DNA of 64,000 nt from Nitrospirota bacterium (GTDB lineage: Bacteria; Nitrospirota; Nitrospiria; Nitrospirales; Nitrospiraceae), in contig JAUXVD010000016.1 of NCBI GenBank assembly GCA_030684575.1, forward strand, positions 62,001-126,000, given 5' to 3'. Positions 16,732 to 24,726 of the stretch are shown in pieces; the stretch's first letter is position 1; each line of letters starts with the position of its first letter. The position numbers were made by a program, and so were the translations under genes. Below the pieces are notes generated by a model, which was not told the DNA's origin, did not search any database, and worked only from the letters and a program-made list of their open reading frames with translations.

Positions 16732-19700
16732 GTGGTTCGATTTCGGTTTATTGCCGTACTCATCGCGATCCTATTGATCGCCGGGGGGCTCTTCCTCGCC
16801 TATTCGCCCTATCTGACGGGTGACGATTACCTCAAAGAGTTTTTCCTCCAACAGCTCGAGCAGAGTATCGGCCGCAAGATCGACGTCCATCGCATTAAGC
16901 TGGTCCTCTTCCCACGTATCAGATTGGAGCTGACGCAGGTTGCGATTCATGACCGGAATTCCGAAGATATTGTCTTGTCGGCCAAGAAGTTGGATCTAGT
17001 CTTGCGGCTGCTTCCGTTATTGCGCAAGCAGGTGGTGGGGAAACGGTTGCTGATTGAAGAACCGACGTTGACGCTTCGGCGCGATCGTAGCGGGCACTGG
17101 AACCTCTTCGATCAGGTCGCGCAAGGAGGCGAGGCCGATCAGGATGCGGTGCAGACGATGAGCCGCATCTTCCGCATTCGCGAGGCGACGTTGGTGAACG
17201 GGAAGCTGATCATCATCGACGACGGACGTCCGGATGGGACGCGCACCCTGGCCTTGGAGTCGGTCGAGGCCTCGCTGGTGATCAGAGCGGAGCGGGGGCA
17301 GGCGGATCTGCACGTCTCTGCCGGTCATGCGGGTGAGAAGGGCCTATCCGCCATATCTCTGGCAGGCATGATTAGTTCCGCCCAGCGGCAAACATTGGCA
17401 CCCGACGATCCCTCGGCCTCACAGCTGAGACTCCAGTTCGATGGCAATGTTGAAGCCGCGAGTCTCAATCTCCGAGAGGTTGTAGATTTCTTTGGGCCAC
17501 GTCCGGTTCCTGAACAGGTGCAGGGTGTCGTGAATGTGCATAGCCTTGTTCGAGCCGCGCCTGGCGTGGCGGGTTATGATGTGCTGTTGTCCGATCTGTC
17601 TGCGAACCTCGAACAACTGACGCTCACAGGCCAAGCGAGCCTCTCCGGTCTATTGACGGTTCAGCCCACGTTTGCGCTGACCTTTTCGGCATCCCCGATC
17701 CAGCTCCGCCAGTTACTCGCGCAGTTGCCGGCGCAGTGGGTGCATCCGCAGTTGCCGGCGATCATGCAAGACCGGGAGATCGACGGGACGGTGGAGATTG
17801 TCACCGCCACCGTCACAGGGTCGGCGGCATCAGGACCGCAGCTCTCGTTGACCGGGGAATTTCGCCTGAGCCAGGGGCAAGCACTGATCGGAGATAGCCG
17901 TGTCCCGGCCAAAGATTTAGCTGCCGTCGTCTCGGTCGAACCAGGTCGCCTCAGGGTGTCGAATCTCAGCGGACTCTATGGCGCGATTCATATGAGTGAG
18001 AGTAAGGCGCTCATTTCGTTTTTAGAGGCGGGGCCCTGGCTTGAGATGGACATTGCTGGAACGATGGCCGCGGCAGACCTGTTGCAGCTTCTTTCGAAGA
18101 CCGTCAAGTCGGAGCAACTATCGCGGGTGTTAGCGGCGTCGCGTGATGTCGAAGGCATGGCCAGTCCCACGTTTCGTTTGGTTGGTCCGCTCAATCAGAC
18201 CGGTGGCGTGACCTTTGCCGGGGGCGACATTACTGTCACGCATGTCGGTCTGACGAATCCCTCGCTGCCCGAGCGATTGACCGGGTTGCAGGGTCGGTTC
18301 GTGCTGACGGATGGCGGGACGCAGTTCGATGAGGTGACGGGGCATGTGGGGGATCTGGCCGTGCGGATCCATGGTGGCATCACAGGAGGTAGTGGCAGCG
18401 CCTTTCAGGACTTCTTGATTCGAGTCAACGGCGATGCGGGCCATATGGCCAAGTTGCTTCCTTCGAAAGCCATTCCAGCCGGAACGATCGATGGGCTGGT
18501 CAACGGCGCGCTCGTCTTGACCGGTCCAACCCTGTCGCCACACATCCGGGGTGAGGTCGTCTTGACCGAATCGAAAGTGACGCTGTCCGATCTGGTTGAA
18601 AAGCCGATCGGCGCTCCGGCGACGGTGGAGTTCGAGGGGACGATTCCGCAGGCTTCCGGGGTCGTCCTCGACAGGATTGAGCTGATCGTGCCGCCGATTC
18701 GATTGCCGATCAAGGGCAAGATTCAGTTGGGCGAACATTTTTCGATCGATGCCGCACTGTCAACCGGTACCCTGTCGTTGTCCCGTGTGCCGGAATGGAT
18801 TGCCAAGGGCGGGTTTGAGGCAGGGAATATCGAGTTGTCGCTCGACATGAAGGGAAAGGACCTCAATTGGAAAACATGGCGGACCACCGGGTGGCTGGCC
18901 TTAACCAATGGGTTGATGAATGCCAAGGGGGCCGAGGGGCCCATCGAGGATTTGTATCTGCGAGTCCATTTTGTGAAGAACGGCGCGGAGATTAAACGGC
19001 TGTCGTTCCATCTGCTCGACAGCGATCTTGCGCTGGAAGGGACGATCCGGAATTGGGCGTCGAAACCGCTGATTACGGCGAAGATCGAGTCCAATCAAAT
19101 GGATCTGGACCTGCTCATCCCCAAAGGTGAGCGGTCGCCCATTCGAGAATTTCTGGAAATCCTGGCAGAGACCAGCAAGGTCCAGGTGATGGCGTCGATG
19201 GTGCGCGGCCATTACAAACATCTCAAATTTGGAAGCCTCTCCGCCCGTATCACCATTCAGGACGGCGTGCTGGATGTGGACCGTTTGTCCGGCCGATCGA
19301 CCAGTGGAGACGTGGCTGGACGTATCGTGGTGCAATTGCCCCGGAGGGAGCCGGCCGATGCCGAGGTCTCGGTTCGGGCGACGGGGTTGCTGGTGGAAGA
19401 TGTGCTGAAATTTTTCGACTCCAAGGGGGGCGTGATGACAGGGGAAGCTCGGGTGACGGGGACGATCCGTGGACATGGAAAGAATCCTCACGGGCTCTAT
19501 CCCACATTGAACGGCAAGGTTGATGTCTTACTTGAGAACGGACGCATCCTCAAATCGCAGGAACGGGCTATTTGGAAGATCATCAGTATTTTGAATCTTC
19601 CCGCCGTGCTGCAAGGGAAAGTCAATCTGGAGAAAGAGGGCCTGTCCTACAACAAGATCACGGCGACGATTCTTGCGCGGAACGGACTGTTCGAGACCGA

Positions 19701-20094
19701 GAATCTGATCATCGACAGCCCGATTGTGAAGATTACTGCGGCGGGAAACTTCGATTTACCGACCGATCAAGTCGATATGGTGTGGGCCGTCAGTCCGTTC
19801 GGGTCGTACTCGCAATTCTTGAAAACGATTCCACTCTTCGGGCGGCTCTTTGCCGGAGAACGCAAAGGGTTGGCCACGGCATTGTTCTCCGTCAAAGGAT
19901 CCATCGCGGATCCGGAGGTGACCTACCTGCCGATGAAGTCGTTTGCCAGCGGCGTAACGGGCTTGGCACAGCTGGCGTTTGATGTGTTGCGGAATACGGT
20001 GATGCTGCCGATCGATCTCATGACGCCTGATGAGGATGCAGGCGTGGGTAAGGAGGCCCTCTCCATGCCTGAACCGGTTCCATCCGCGCCTTGA
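16732..20094 (+). CDS. AsmA family envelope protein
   Basis: 1120 residues, GTG start with GGAGCAGGA upstream. One N-terminal helix (FIAVLIAILLIAGGLFLAY) anchors a very long, beta-rich periplasmic part. The N-terminal AsmA region is recognisable (LEQSIGRKIDVHRIKLVLFPRIRLELTQVAI) and so is the C-terminal AsmA_2-like end (NLPAVLQGKVNLEKEGLSY, then GNFDLPTDQVDMVWAVSPFG). Proteins of this group (AsmA, TamB, YhdP) are bridge-like and are linked to lipid transfer and outer-membrane homeostasis. It is transcribed divergently from the MFS gene. Confidence 0.85.
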   Translation: MVRFRFIAVLIAILLIAGGLFLAYSPYLTGDDYLKEFFLQQLEQSIGRKIDVHRIKLVLFPRIRLELTQVAIHDRNSEDIVLSAKKLDLVLRLLPLLRKQVVGKRLLIEEPTLTLRRDRSGHWNLFDQVAQGGEADQDAVQTMSRIFRIREATLVNGKLIIIDDGRPDGTRTLALESVEASLVIRAERGQADLHVSAGHAGEKGLSAISLAGMISSAQRQTLAPDDPSASQLRLQFDGNVEAASLNLREVVDFFGPRPVPEQVQGVVNVHSLVRAAPGVAGYDVLLSDLSANLEQLTLTGQASLSGLLTVQPTFALTFSASPIQLRQLLAQLPAQWVHPQLPAIMQDREIDGTVEIVTATVTGSAASGPQLSLTGEFRLSQGQALIGDSRVPAKDLAAVVSVEPGRLRVSNLSGLYGAIHMSESKALISFLEAGPWLEMDIAGTMAAADLLQLLSKTVKSEQLSRVLAASRDVEGMASPTFRLVGPLNQTGGVTFAGGDITVTHVGLTNPSLPERLTGLQGRFVLTDGGTQFDEVTGHVGDLAVRIHGGITGGSGSAFQDFLIRVNGDAGHMAKLLPSKAIPAGTIDGLVNGALVLTGPTLSPHIRGEVVLTESKVTLSDLVEKPIGAPATVEFEGTIPQASGVVLDRIELIVPPIRLPIKGKIQLGEHFSIDAALSTGTLSLSRVPEWIAKGGFEAGNIELSLDMKGKDLNWKTWRTTGWLALTNGLMNAKGAEGPIEDLYLRVHFVKNGAEIKRLSFHLLDSDLALEGTIRNWASKPLITAKIESNQMDLDLLIPKGERSPIREFLEILAETSKVQVMASMVRGHYKHLKFGSLSARITIQDGVLDVDRLSGRSTSGDVAGRIVVQLPRREPADAEVSVRATGLLVEDVLKFFDSKGGVMTGEARVTGTIRGHGKNPHGLYPTLNGKVDVLLENGRILKSQERAIWKIISILNLPAVLQGKVNLEKEGLSYNKITATILARNGLFETENLIIDSPIVKITAAGNFDLPTDQVDMVWAVSPFGSYSQFLKTIPLFGRLFAGERKGLATALFSVKGSIADPEVTYLPMKSFASGVTGLAQLAFDVLRNTVMLPIDLMTPDEDAGVGKEALSMPEPVPSAP

Positions 20095-20135
20095 CCGACC
20101 TCCCCCCCCATGCTAGATTCCGAGGAATATTTACT

Positions 20136-21281
20136 ATGGCGCCATCAACTACATCATCTCAACGAGCCACCGTCTTTATCGCTGCCAGTGAGAGCGACTC
20201 CAATCTCTATTACGCGACGAAGTTTATCGCGCCGGACCCCTTTATCTATCTAGAGATTAAGGGGGAACGGATTCTGGTGATGAGCGATCTCGAAATGGAT
20301 CGGGCAAAAAGCCAATCGTCCGTCGATCGGGTGCTCTCGTATTCGGAGGTCGAGGGGCGAGCGAAGACGCAAGGCATTGCCGAGCCTGGTACCGTCGAAG
20401 TGATTCATATCCTCTTGCGAGAAGCCGGCATCACGCAGATCACGGTCCCGGCGAACTTTCCCTTCGGCCATGCCGTGAAGTTCCAGTCGTTGGGGTACCA
20501 GCTGCATCCAAAGCGGGATCCGTTTTACGAACAACGCGTGGTGAAGACTGCCGAAGAAGTGCGCTACATCGAAGCGGCTCAGCGTGCGACCGAGCAGGCG
20601 GTTGCGGCAGCCCATGAACTGTTGCGCCAGGCGTCGATCAACAACGATCAGCTCTGGCACGAGGGTGTGCCGCTGACGTCGGAGCGCGTCAAAAAACTAA
20701 TCAATGTTGCCTTGATGGAGTGCGACTGTGTGGCCCAGCATACCATCGTTGCCGGAGGAGAGCAGGCCTGCGACCCGCACAACGAAGGCAGTGGTCCGTT
20801 GCCCGCTCACCGCAGCATTATCTTCGACGTGTTTCCCCGTTCGGCTTCCAACCGATATTTTGCCGACATGTCCAGGACGGTCGTACGAGGGACCCCGAGC
20901 CCCGAACTGAAGAAGCTTTACCAGACGGTCCTGGATGCGCAGGAAGAGGCCATCACGAAAATCAAAGATGGGGCGGATGGGAAAAGAATTCATCAGGGTA
21001 TCTGTGCCAGGTTTGAAAAAGCCGGCTACCAAACCGGCCTGGTGAATGGCCGGATGCAGGGCTACTTCCACGGCACGGGACATGGAGTCGGTCTCGATAT
21101 CCATGAAGCGCCTCGCATTAGCCGGACCGGATCGTTGCTTCAAGAAGGTCACGTCGTGACCGTCGAGCCCGGCCTCTATTATCCAGGCCTCGGCGCCGTC
21201 CGCATCGAGGATATGGTGCTCGTCACAAAAGACGGTTGCCGTAATCTGACGAACTCTCCGAAGATTTTCGAATTAGGCTGA
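20136..21281 (+). CDS. M24 family metallopeptidase (Xaa-Pro aminopeptidase-like)
   Basis: 381 residues from ATG 20136, preceded by GAGGAA; a TTG at 20091 overlaps the upstream gene. The pita-bread catalytic domain is in the second half with all expected metal ligands: Asp in IIFDVFPR, Asp in YFADMSRT, His in HGTGHGVGLDIHE, Glu in VEPGLYYP and Glu in RIEDMVLV. The N-terminal creatinase-like domain is short. It should hydrolyse X-Pro peptide bonds in the cytoplasm. It follows AsmA closely and is probably co-transcribed. Confidence 0.88.
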   Translation: MAPSTTSSQRATVFIAASESDSNLYYATKFIAPDPFIYLEIKGERILVMSDLEMDRAKSQSSVDRVLSYSEVEGRAKTQGIAEPGTVEVIHILLREAGITQITVPANFPFGHAVKFQSLGYQLHPKRDPFYEQRVVKTAEEVRYIEAAQRATEQAVAAAHELLRQASINNDQLWHEGVPLTSERVKKLINVALMECDCVAQHTIVAGGEQACDPHNEGSGPLPAHRSIIFDVFPRSASNRYFADMSRTVVRGTPSPELKKLYQTVLDAQEEAITKIKDGADGKRIHQGICARFEKAGYQTGLVNGRMQGYFHGTGHGVGLDIHEAPRISRTGSLLQEGHVVTVEPGLYYPGLGAVRIEDMVLVTKDGCRNLTNSPKIFELG

Positions 21282-21287
21282 GAAGCA

Positions 21288-21388
21288 GTGACAAGTGATC
21301 AGTGATAGGTGATGGGTTCTGGCGCAATGAGCCCTGTGCCTGTCGCGAGATAACTGCTACCGATCACTTATCACCCATTACTGGTCAC
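21288..21388. repeat. Dispersed palindrome, GTGATGGGTGATGAG type, copy 4
   Basis: Left arm GTGATCAGTGATAGGTGATG (21296-21315, with a further GTGACAA at 21288) and right arm GATCACTTATCACCCATTAC (21362-21381). It fills the gap between the peptidase stop and the start of the iron-sulfur protein gene at 21396. Confidence 0.75.
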
Positions 21389-21395
21389 GTCTCCT

Positions 21396-22370
21396 ATGCG
21401 CCTCACCTTCACAATCCAACGATTCAACCCCGAAGTTGATTCCACGCCCCATCCTCAAGAGTTCCGTCTCGATGTCGGTCGTGGAATGACGGTGCTCGAC
21501 GCGCTCATTCGTATCAAAAACGAGTGCGATGGGAGCCTGGCCCTTCGATATTCCTGCCGCTCTGCGATTTGTGGTTCCTGCTCGATGACGATCAACGGGA
21601 GCGAGAAGCTCGCCTGCCGGACGTCTCTTCGCAAAGAACTCGACCGGCATGGGCGCATCATCGTGGCGCCGCTCCGCAACATGCCGGTGATCAAGGACCT
21701 GGTCGTGGATATGGCTCCGTTCTGGGAGAAGATCCGCAACGTGCATCCCTGGCTGGTGCCGTCGGCCCGGCCATCGTACGGAGTCTTAGGTGCTCAGACG
21801 ACGGCGTGGGATCATGGCAACCCTGAGTTCCATAATGTCGATGCCTGCATCATGTGTGGTGCCTGCGTCGCGGCCTGCACGGTGCATGAAGTATCGAAGG
21901 GCTTTGCCGGTCCCGCAGCCTTGGCGAAGGCCGATCGCTTTCTCTCCGACCCACGCGAGGCCCCGTCGGCGACGCGCGCCAGGCTGTCGGCTCTCCAGAG
22001 TGAAGATGGGATCTGGGACTGTACACGCTGTAACTTCTGCGTCGAAGTCTGCCCGAAAGATGTCAAACCGATGGAGGCGATCATCCGGTTGCGGCGGGCT
22101 TCGCTTGAACGAGGTATGACCACGACCGGCGGTGCCCGTCATATCCTCGGATTTGCCGATCTGGTCGAACAGCAGGGGCGTTTGAACGAAGCGATCATGC
22201 CACTCAAAGTGGTCGGGTTTGCACCGCGTGCGGTCTGGCGGATCGTGCCTCTGGGCCTCAAGATGTTATTCAAAGGGAAAGTGCCCAATCCTTTCGGACA
22301 TGCGATCCCCGGACTCAGCCACCTCCAGGCGCTCATTCAACGAGTGCGACGTTCGACCTCTCCAGTCTAA
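21396..22370 (+). CDS. Succinate dehydrogenase/fumarate reductase iron-sulfur subunit
   Basis: 324 residues. The N-terminal ferredoxin domain holds the [2Fe-2S] cysteines (CRSAICGSCSM and a later C). The C-terminal domain has CIMCGACVAAC for a [4Fe-4S] cluster and CTRCNFCVEVCPKDVKP for the third cluster. In typical SdhB/FrdB the third motif lacks its second cysteine and binds [3Fe-4S]; here that cysteine is present. The C-terminus is longer than usual by about 80 residues. The flavoprotein and membrane subunits are not adjacent. Expected role: electron transfer in quinone-linked succinate/fumarate conversion or a related reductase. Confidence 0.85.
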   Translation: MRLTFTIQRFNPEVDSTPHPQEFRLDVGRGMTVLDALIRIKNECDGSLALRYSCRSAICGSCSMTINGSEKLACRTSLRKELDRHGRIIVAPLRNMPVIKDLVVDMAPFWEKIRNVHPWLVPSARPSYGVLGAQTTAWDHGNPEFHNVDACIMCGACVAACTVHEVSKGFAGPAALAKADRFLSDPREAPSATRARLSALQSEDGIWDCTRCNFCVEVCPKDVKPMEAIIRLRRASLERGMTTTGGARHILGFADLVEQQGRLNEAIMPLKVVGFAPRAVWRIVPLGLKMLFKGKVPNPFGHAIPGLSHLQALIQRVRRSTSPV

Positions 22371-22375
22371 CCTCG

Positions 22376-22810
22376 ATGGCCTGGACCCTTCGCTGGCTTG
22401 AAGACATTGCCATGGCCGATGCCGCTTTCGAAGTCGACGCGTCGTCGGTCGAGGAGGTCTTTCTGGGTGCAACAGAGGCCCTCCTTCAAAGCCTGGCAAA
22501 CCCCGTTACCGTATCTGGCGGATGGGAGCGGTCGATTGAACGGACCGACATGGACCTCTCGGCCCTGCTGTTCGATTGGTTGTCGGAGATTGTCTATTGG
22601 AAAGATGCCGCAGGGGTGGTCTTCCGGGAAGCACCGCTCACGTTGGCTCAGGCGGGAGACGTCTGGTTGTTACAAGCACGGTTGATCGGCGCGCCAGTGG
22701 ACTACCGGACTCAAGAGCTTCATGCCGATGTGAAGGGGGTGACGAAACATCTGTACCATGTGACTGAGGAAGCTGGGCGCTGGAAGGCATTGGTGGTGTT
22801 GGATGTATGA
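22376..22810 (+). CDS. Archease, RtcB cofactor
   Basis: 144 residues, five bases after the iron-sulfur gene. The archease pattern is clear: RWLEDIAMADAAFEVDA at the start, DLSALLFDWLSEIVYW in the middle, ELHADVKGVTKHLYHV and a terminal VLDV with the conserved last aspartate. Archease speeds guanylylation and turnover of the RNA ligase RtcB, whose gene follows directly. A cytoplasmic role in RNA repair or splicing is expected. Confidence 0.88.
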   Translation: MAWTLRWLEDIAMADAAFEVDASSVEEVFLGATEALLQSLANPVTVSGGWERSIERTDMDLSALLFDWLSEIVYWKDAAGVVFREAPLTLAQAGDVWLLQARLIGAPVDYRTQELHADVKGVTKHLYHVTEEAGRWKALVVLDV

Positions 22811-22814
22811 AGAA

Positions 22815-22843
22815 GTGATGGGTGAGCGGTGATGAGTGATGAG
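22815..22843. repeat. Single arm of the GTGATGGGTGATGAG repeat
   Basis: GTGATGGGTGAGCGGTGATG followed by AGTGATGAG matches the left arm of the palindromes at 598, 3804, 15163 and 21288, but no right arm follows. It lies between archease and rtcB and overlaps an upstream in-frame extension of rtcB, which argues for the later rtcB start. Confidence 0.6.
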
Positions 22844-22861
22844 TTGAGAGTGAATACGGAC

Positions 22862-24295
22862 ATGAAAGTGAATCGGATCTCCGATGAGATTTGGGAAATC
22901 CCCACGTCTGAAAAGTCCGGCATGTTGGTGCCAGCCAGGATTTATGCGACGAGGGGCATTCTTCAGGCCATGGATTCCGGGGTCTTCGATCAGGTGACCA
23001 ATGTCGCCTGTCTGCCAGGCATCAGACGGTATGCGCTCTGTATGCCTGATGGGCATTGGGGTTATGGATTCCCGATCGGGGGTGTCGCGGCGTTCGATGC
23101 GCAGGAGGGCATCATCTCTCCCGGCGGCGTCGGCTACGATATCAACTGCGGTATGCGGCTGATTCGAACAGACTTAACGCTGGCGGATGTGCAGCCGCAT
23201 CTCGAGAGGCTCATGACCGAACTCTTCAGGAAAGTGCCGGCCGGCGTCGGGGCGAGCGGGTTCGTTCGGCTTTCGCGGGAGGAATTTGGTCGTGTGATGA
23301 CTCATGGGGCCAAGTGGTGTGTGGATCGTGGATATGGGTGGCATCGGGATCTCATTCGCATGGAAGAAGGCGGCTGCATCGAGGGGGTCGATGCGTCGGT
23401 CGTGACCGACCATGCCATTCAACGAGGCATCAATCAGCTGGGAACCTTGGGGTCGGGCAATCATTACCTCGAAGTTCAGGTGGTCTCGAACGATCGGATA
23501 TTCGATCCGGTCACGGCTGCGGCGCTTGGGATTACCGGCCACGAGCAGATCGTGGTGATGGTGCATTGTGGGTCACGCGGGTTCGGACATCAGGTCGCGA
23601 GCGACTATCTCAAGGTATTTGAAAAGTCCATGCGCCGGTATGGCATCACGGTGAAGGATCAACAATTGGCCTGCGCGCCGTTTCGGTCTCCCGAGGGGCA
23701 GGAGTATTTTTCCGCCATGAACTGCGCCGCGAACACGGCGTTTGCCAACCGCCAGGTCATCACCCATCAGATTCGCGAAGCCTTCGCGACGGTGTTCGGT
23801 CAGTCTGCGGAGGCCTTAGGAATGGAGCTGGTCTATGACGTGGCGCACAACATCGCCAAAGTCGAACGGTATCCGGAAGGGGAGCTCGTGGTGCATCGCA
23901 AAGGCGCGACCAGAGCATTCGGGCCGGGGAGTCCGGAGCTCCCGGCTCTATTTCGGCAGACCGGCCAGCCGGTCATCTGTGGGGGATCGATGGAGACCGG
24001 TTCCTATCTGCTCGTGGGGACGGATCACGCGGTGCGCGACACGTTCGGCTCGACGATGCATGGAGCCGGAAGAACGATGTCCCGCGCGCAAGCGAAGCGA
24101 ACGGTTCGTGGCAGGGAATTGCTGGAACAGATGCAGCAGCGCGGTATCCTGGTTAAGGCCGTGTCGATGTCAGGCCTCGCGGAAGAGGCAGGCTTGGCCT
24201 ACAAAGACATTTCTGAAGTGGTGGAGTCGGTCGGTCGGGCGGGAATCACAAAAAAGGTGGCGGAATTAAGACCGATTGGCAATATAAAGGGGTAA
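22862..24295 (+). CDS. rtcB: RNA-splicing ligase RtcB
   Basis: 477 residues from ATG 22862; the frame is open back to 22829, but those codons are repeat-derived. Family hallmarks: GVGYDINCGMRL with the metal-binding Asp and Cys, LGSGNHYLEV, VHCGSRGFGHQV, and GSTMHGAGRTMSR with the histidine that becomes guanylylated. RtcB joins 2',3'-cyclic phosphate and 5'-OH RNA ends using GTP and manganese. It is paired with archease. No RtcA cyclase or RtcR regulator is seen nearby. Confidence 0.93.
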   Translation: MKVNRISDEIWEIPTSEKSGMLVPARIYATRGILQAMDSGVFDQVTNVACLPGIRRYALCMPDGHWGYGFPIGGVAAFDAQEGIISPGGVGYDINCGMRLIRTDLTLADVQPHLERLMTELFRKVPAGVGASGFVRLSREEFGRVMTHGAKWCVDRGYGWHRDLIRMEEGGCIEGVDASVVTDHAIQRGINQLGTLGSGNHYLEVQVVSNDRIFDPVTAAALGITGHEQIVVMVHCGSRGFGHQVASDYLKVFEKSMRRYGITVKDQQLACAPFRSPEGQEYFSAMNCAANTAFANRQVITHQIREAFATVFGQSAEALGMELVYDVAHNIAKVERYPEGELVVHRKGATRAFGPGSPELPALFRQTGQPVICGGSMETGSYLLVGTDHAVRDTFGSTMHGAGRTMSRAQAKRTVRGRELLEQMQQRGILVKAVSMSGLAEEAGLAYKDISEVVESVGRAGITKKVAELRPIGNIKG

Positions 24296-24313
24296 CTACA
24301 GAAGGAGATGTGC

Positions 24314-24667
24314 ATGGATAAGCGGCAGCATCCCCGGTTCCCCGCCAGGTTTCACAGTTCCTTTACCTCTGTTGCGGTGGTCAGTGGAGAGGGTGAAGTG
24401 ATCGATCTTTCGCAGCGAGGCTGCTGCGTGGTCTGCAAGACCGCCGTGCATCCGGGAGGCATGATCACGCTCCGTGTCCATGTCCTGCCGGATGAGCCGT
24501 CGATCACCATTCAGGAAGCGGTCGTGCGGTGGACGCGCGAGGGTCGATTCGGAGTCGAATTCGTGTCCTTCATCCCTGGAGAATGGGCTCGCTTGCAACA
24601 TGCCGTGACGCAGTTGGAACTACACCCCTACCAGCGACCGACTGACGAGACATCCGAAGTGGCGTAA
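24314..24667 (+). CDS. PilZ domain protein
   Basis: 117 residues from ATG 24314, which has AAGGAG seven bases upstream; an ATG at 24308 is too close to that site. It is a single PilZ domain with the KRQHPRF (RxxxR-type) and DLSQRG (D/NxSxxG) motifs that bind cyclic di-GMP. There is no output domain, so it may act as an adaptor that binds a partner when c-di-GMP is high. It follows rtcB by 18 bases but is unlikely to share its function. Confidence 0.85.
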   Translation: MDKRQHPRFPARFHSSFTSVAVVSGEGEVIDLSQRGCCVVCKTAVHPGGMITLRVHVLPDEPSITIQEAVVRWTREGRFGVEFVSFIPGEWARLQHAVTQLELHPYQRPTDETSEVA

Positions 24668-24726
24668 GGGCCCTCCTCCATGCGCTGCCCGGTCGTCAGA
24701 TTCTTCCCGATTCACGATGCAGGGGA

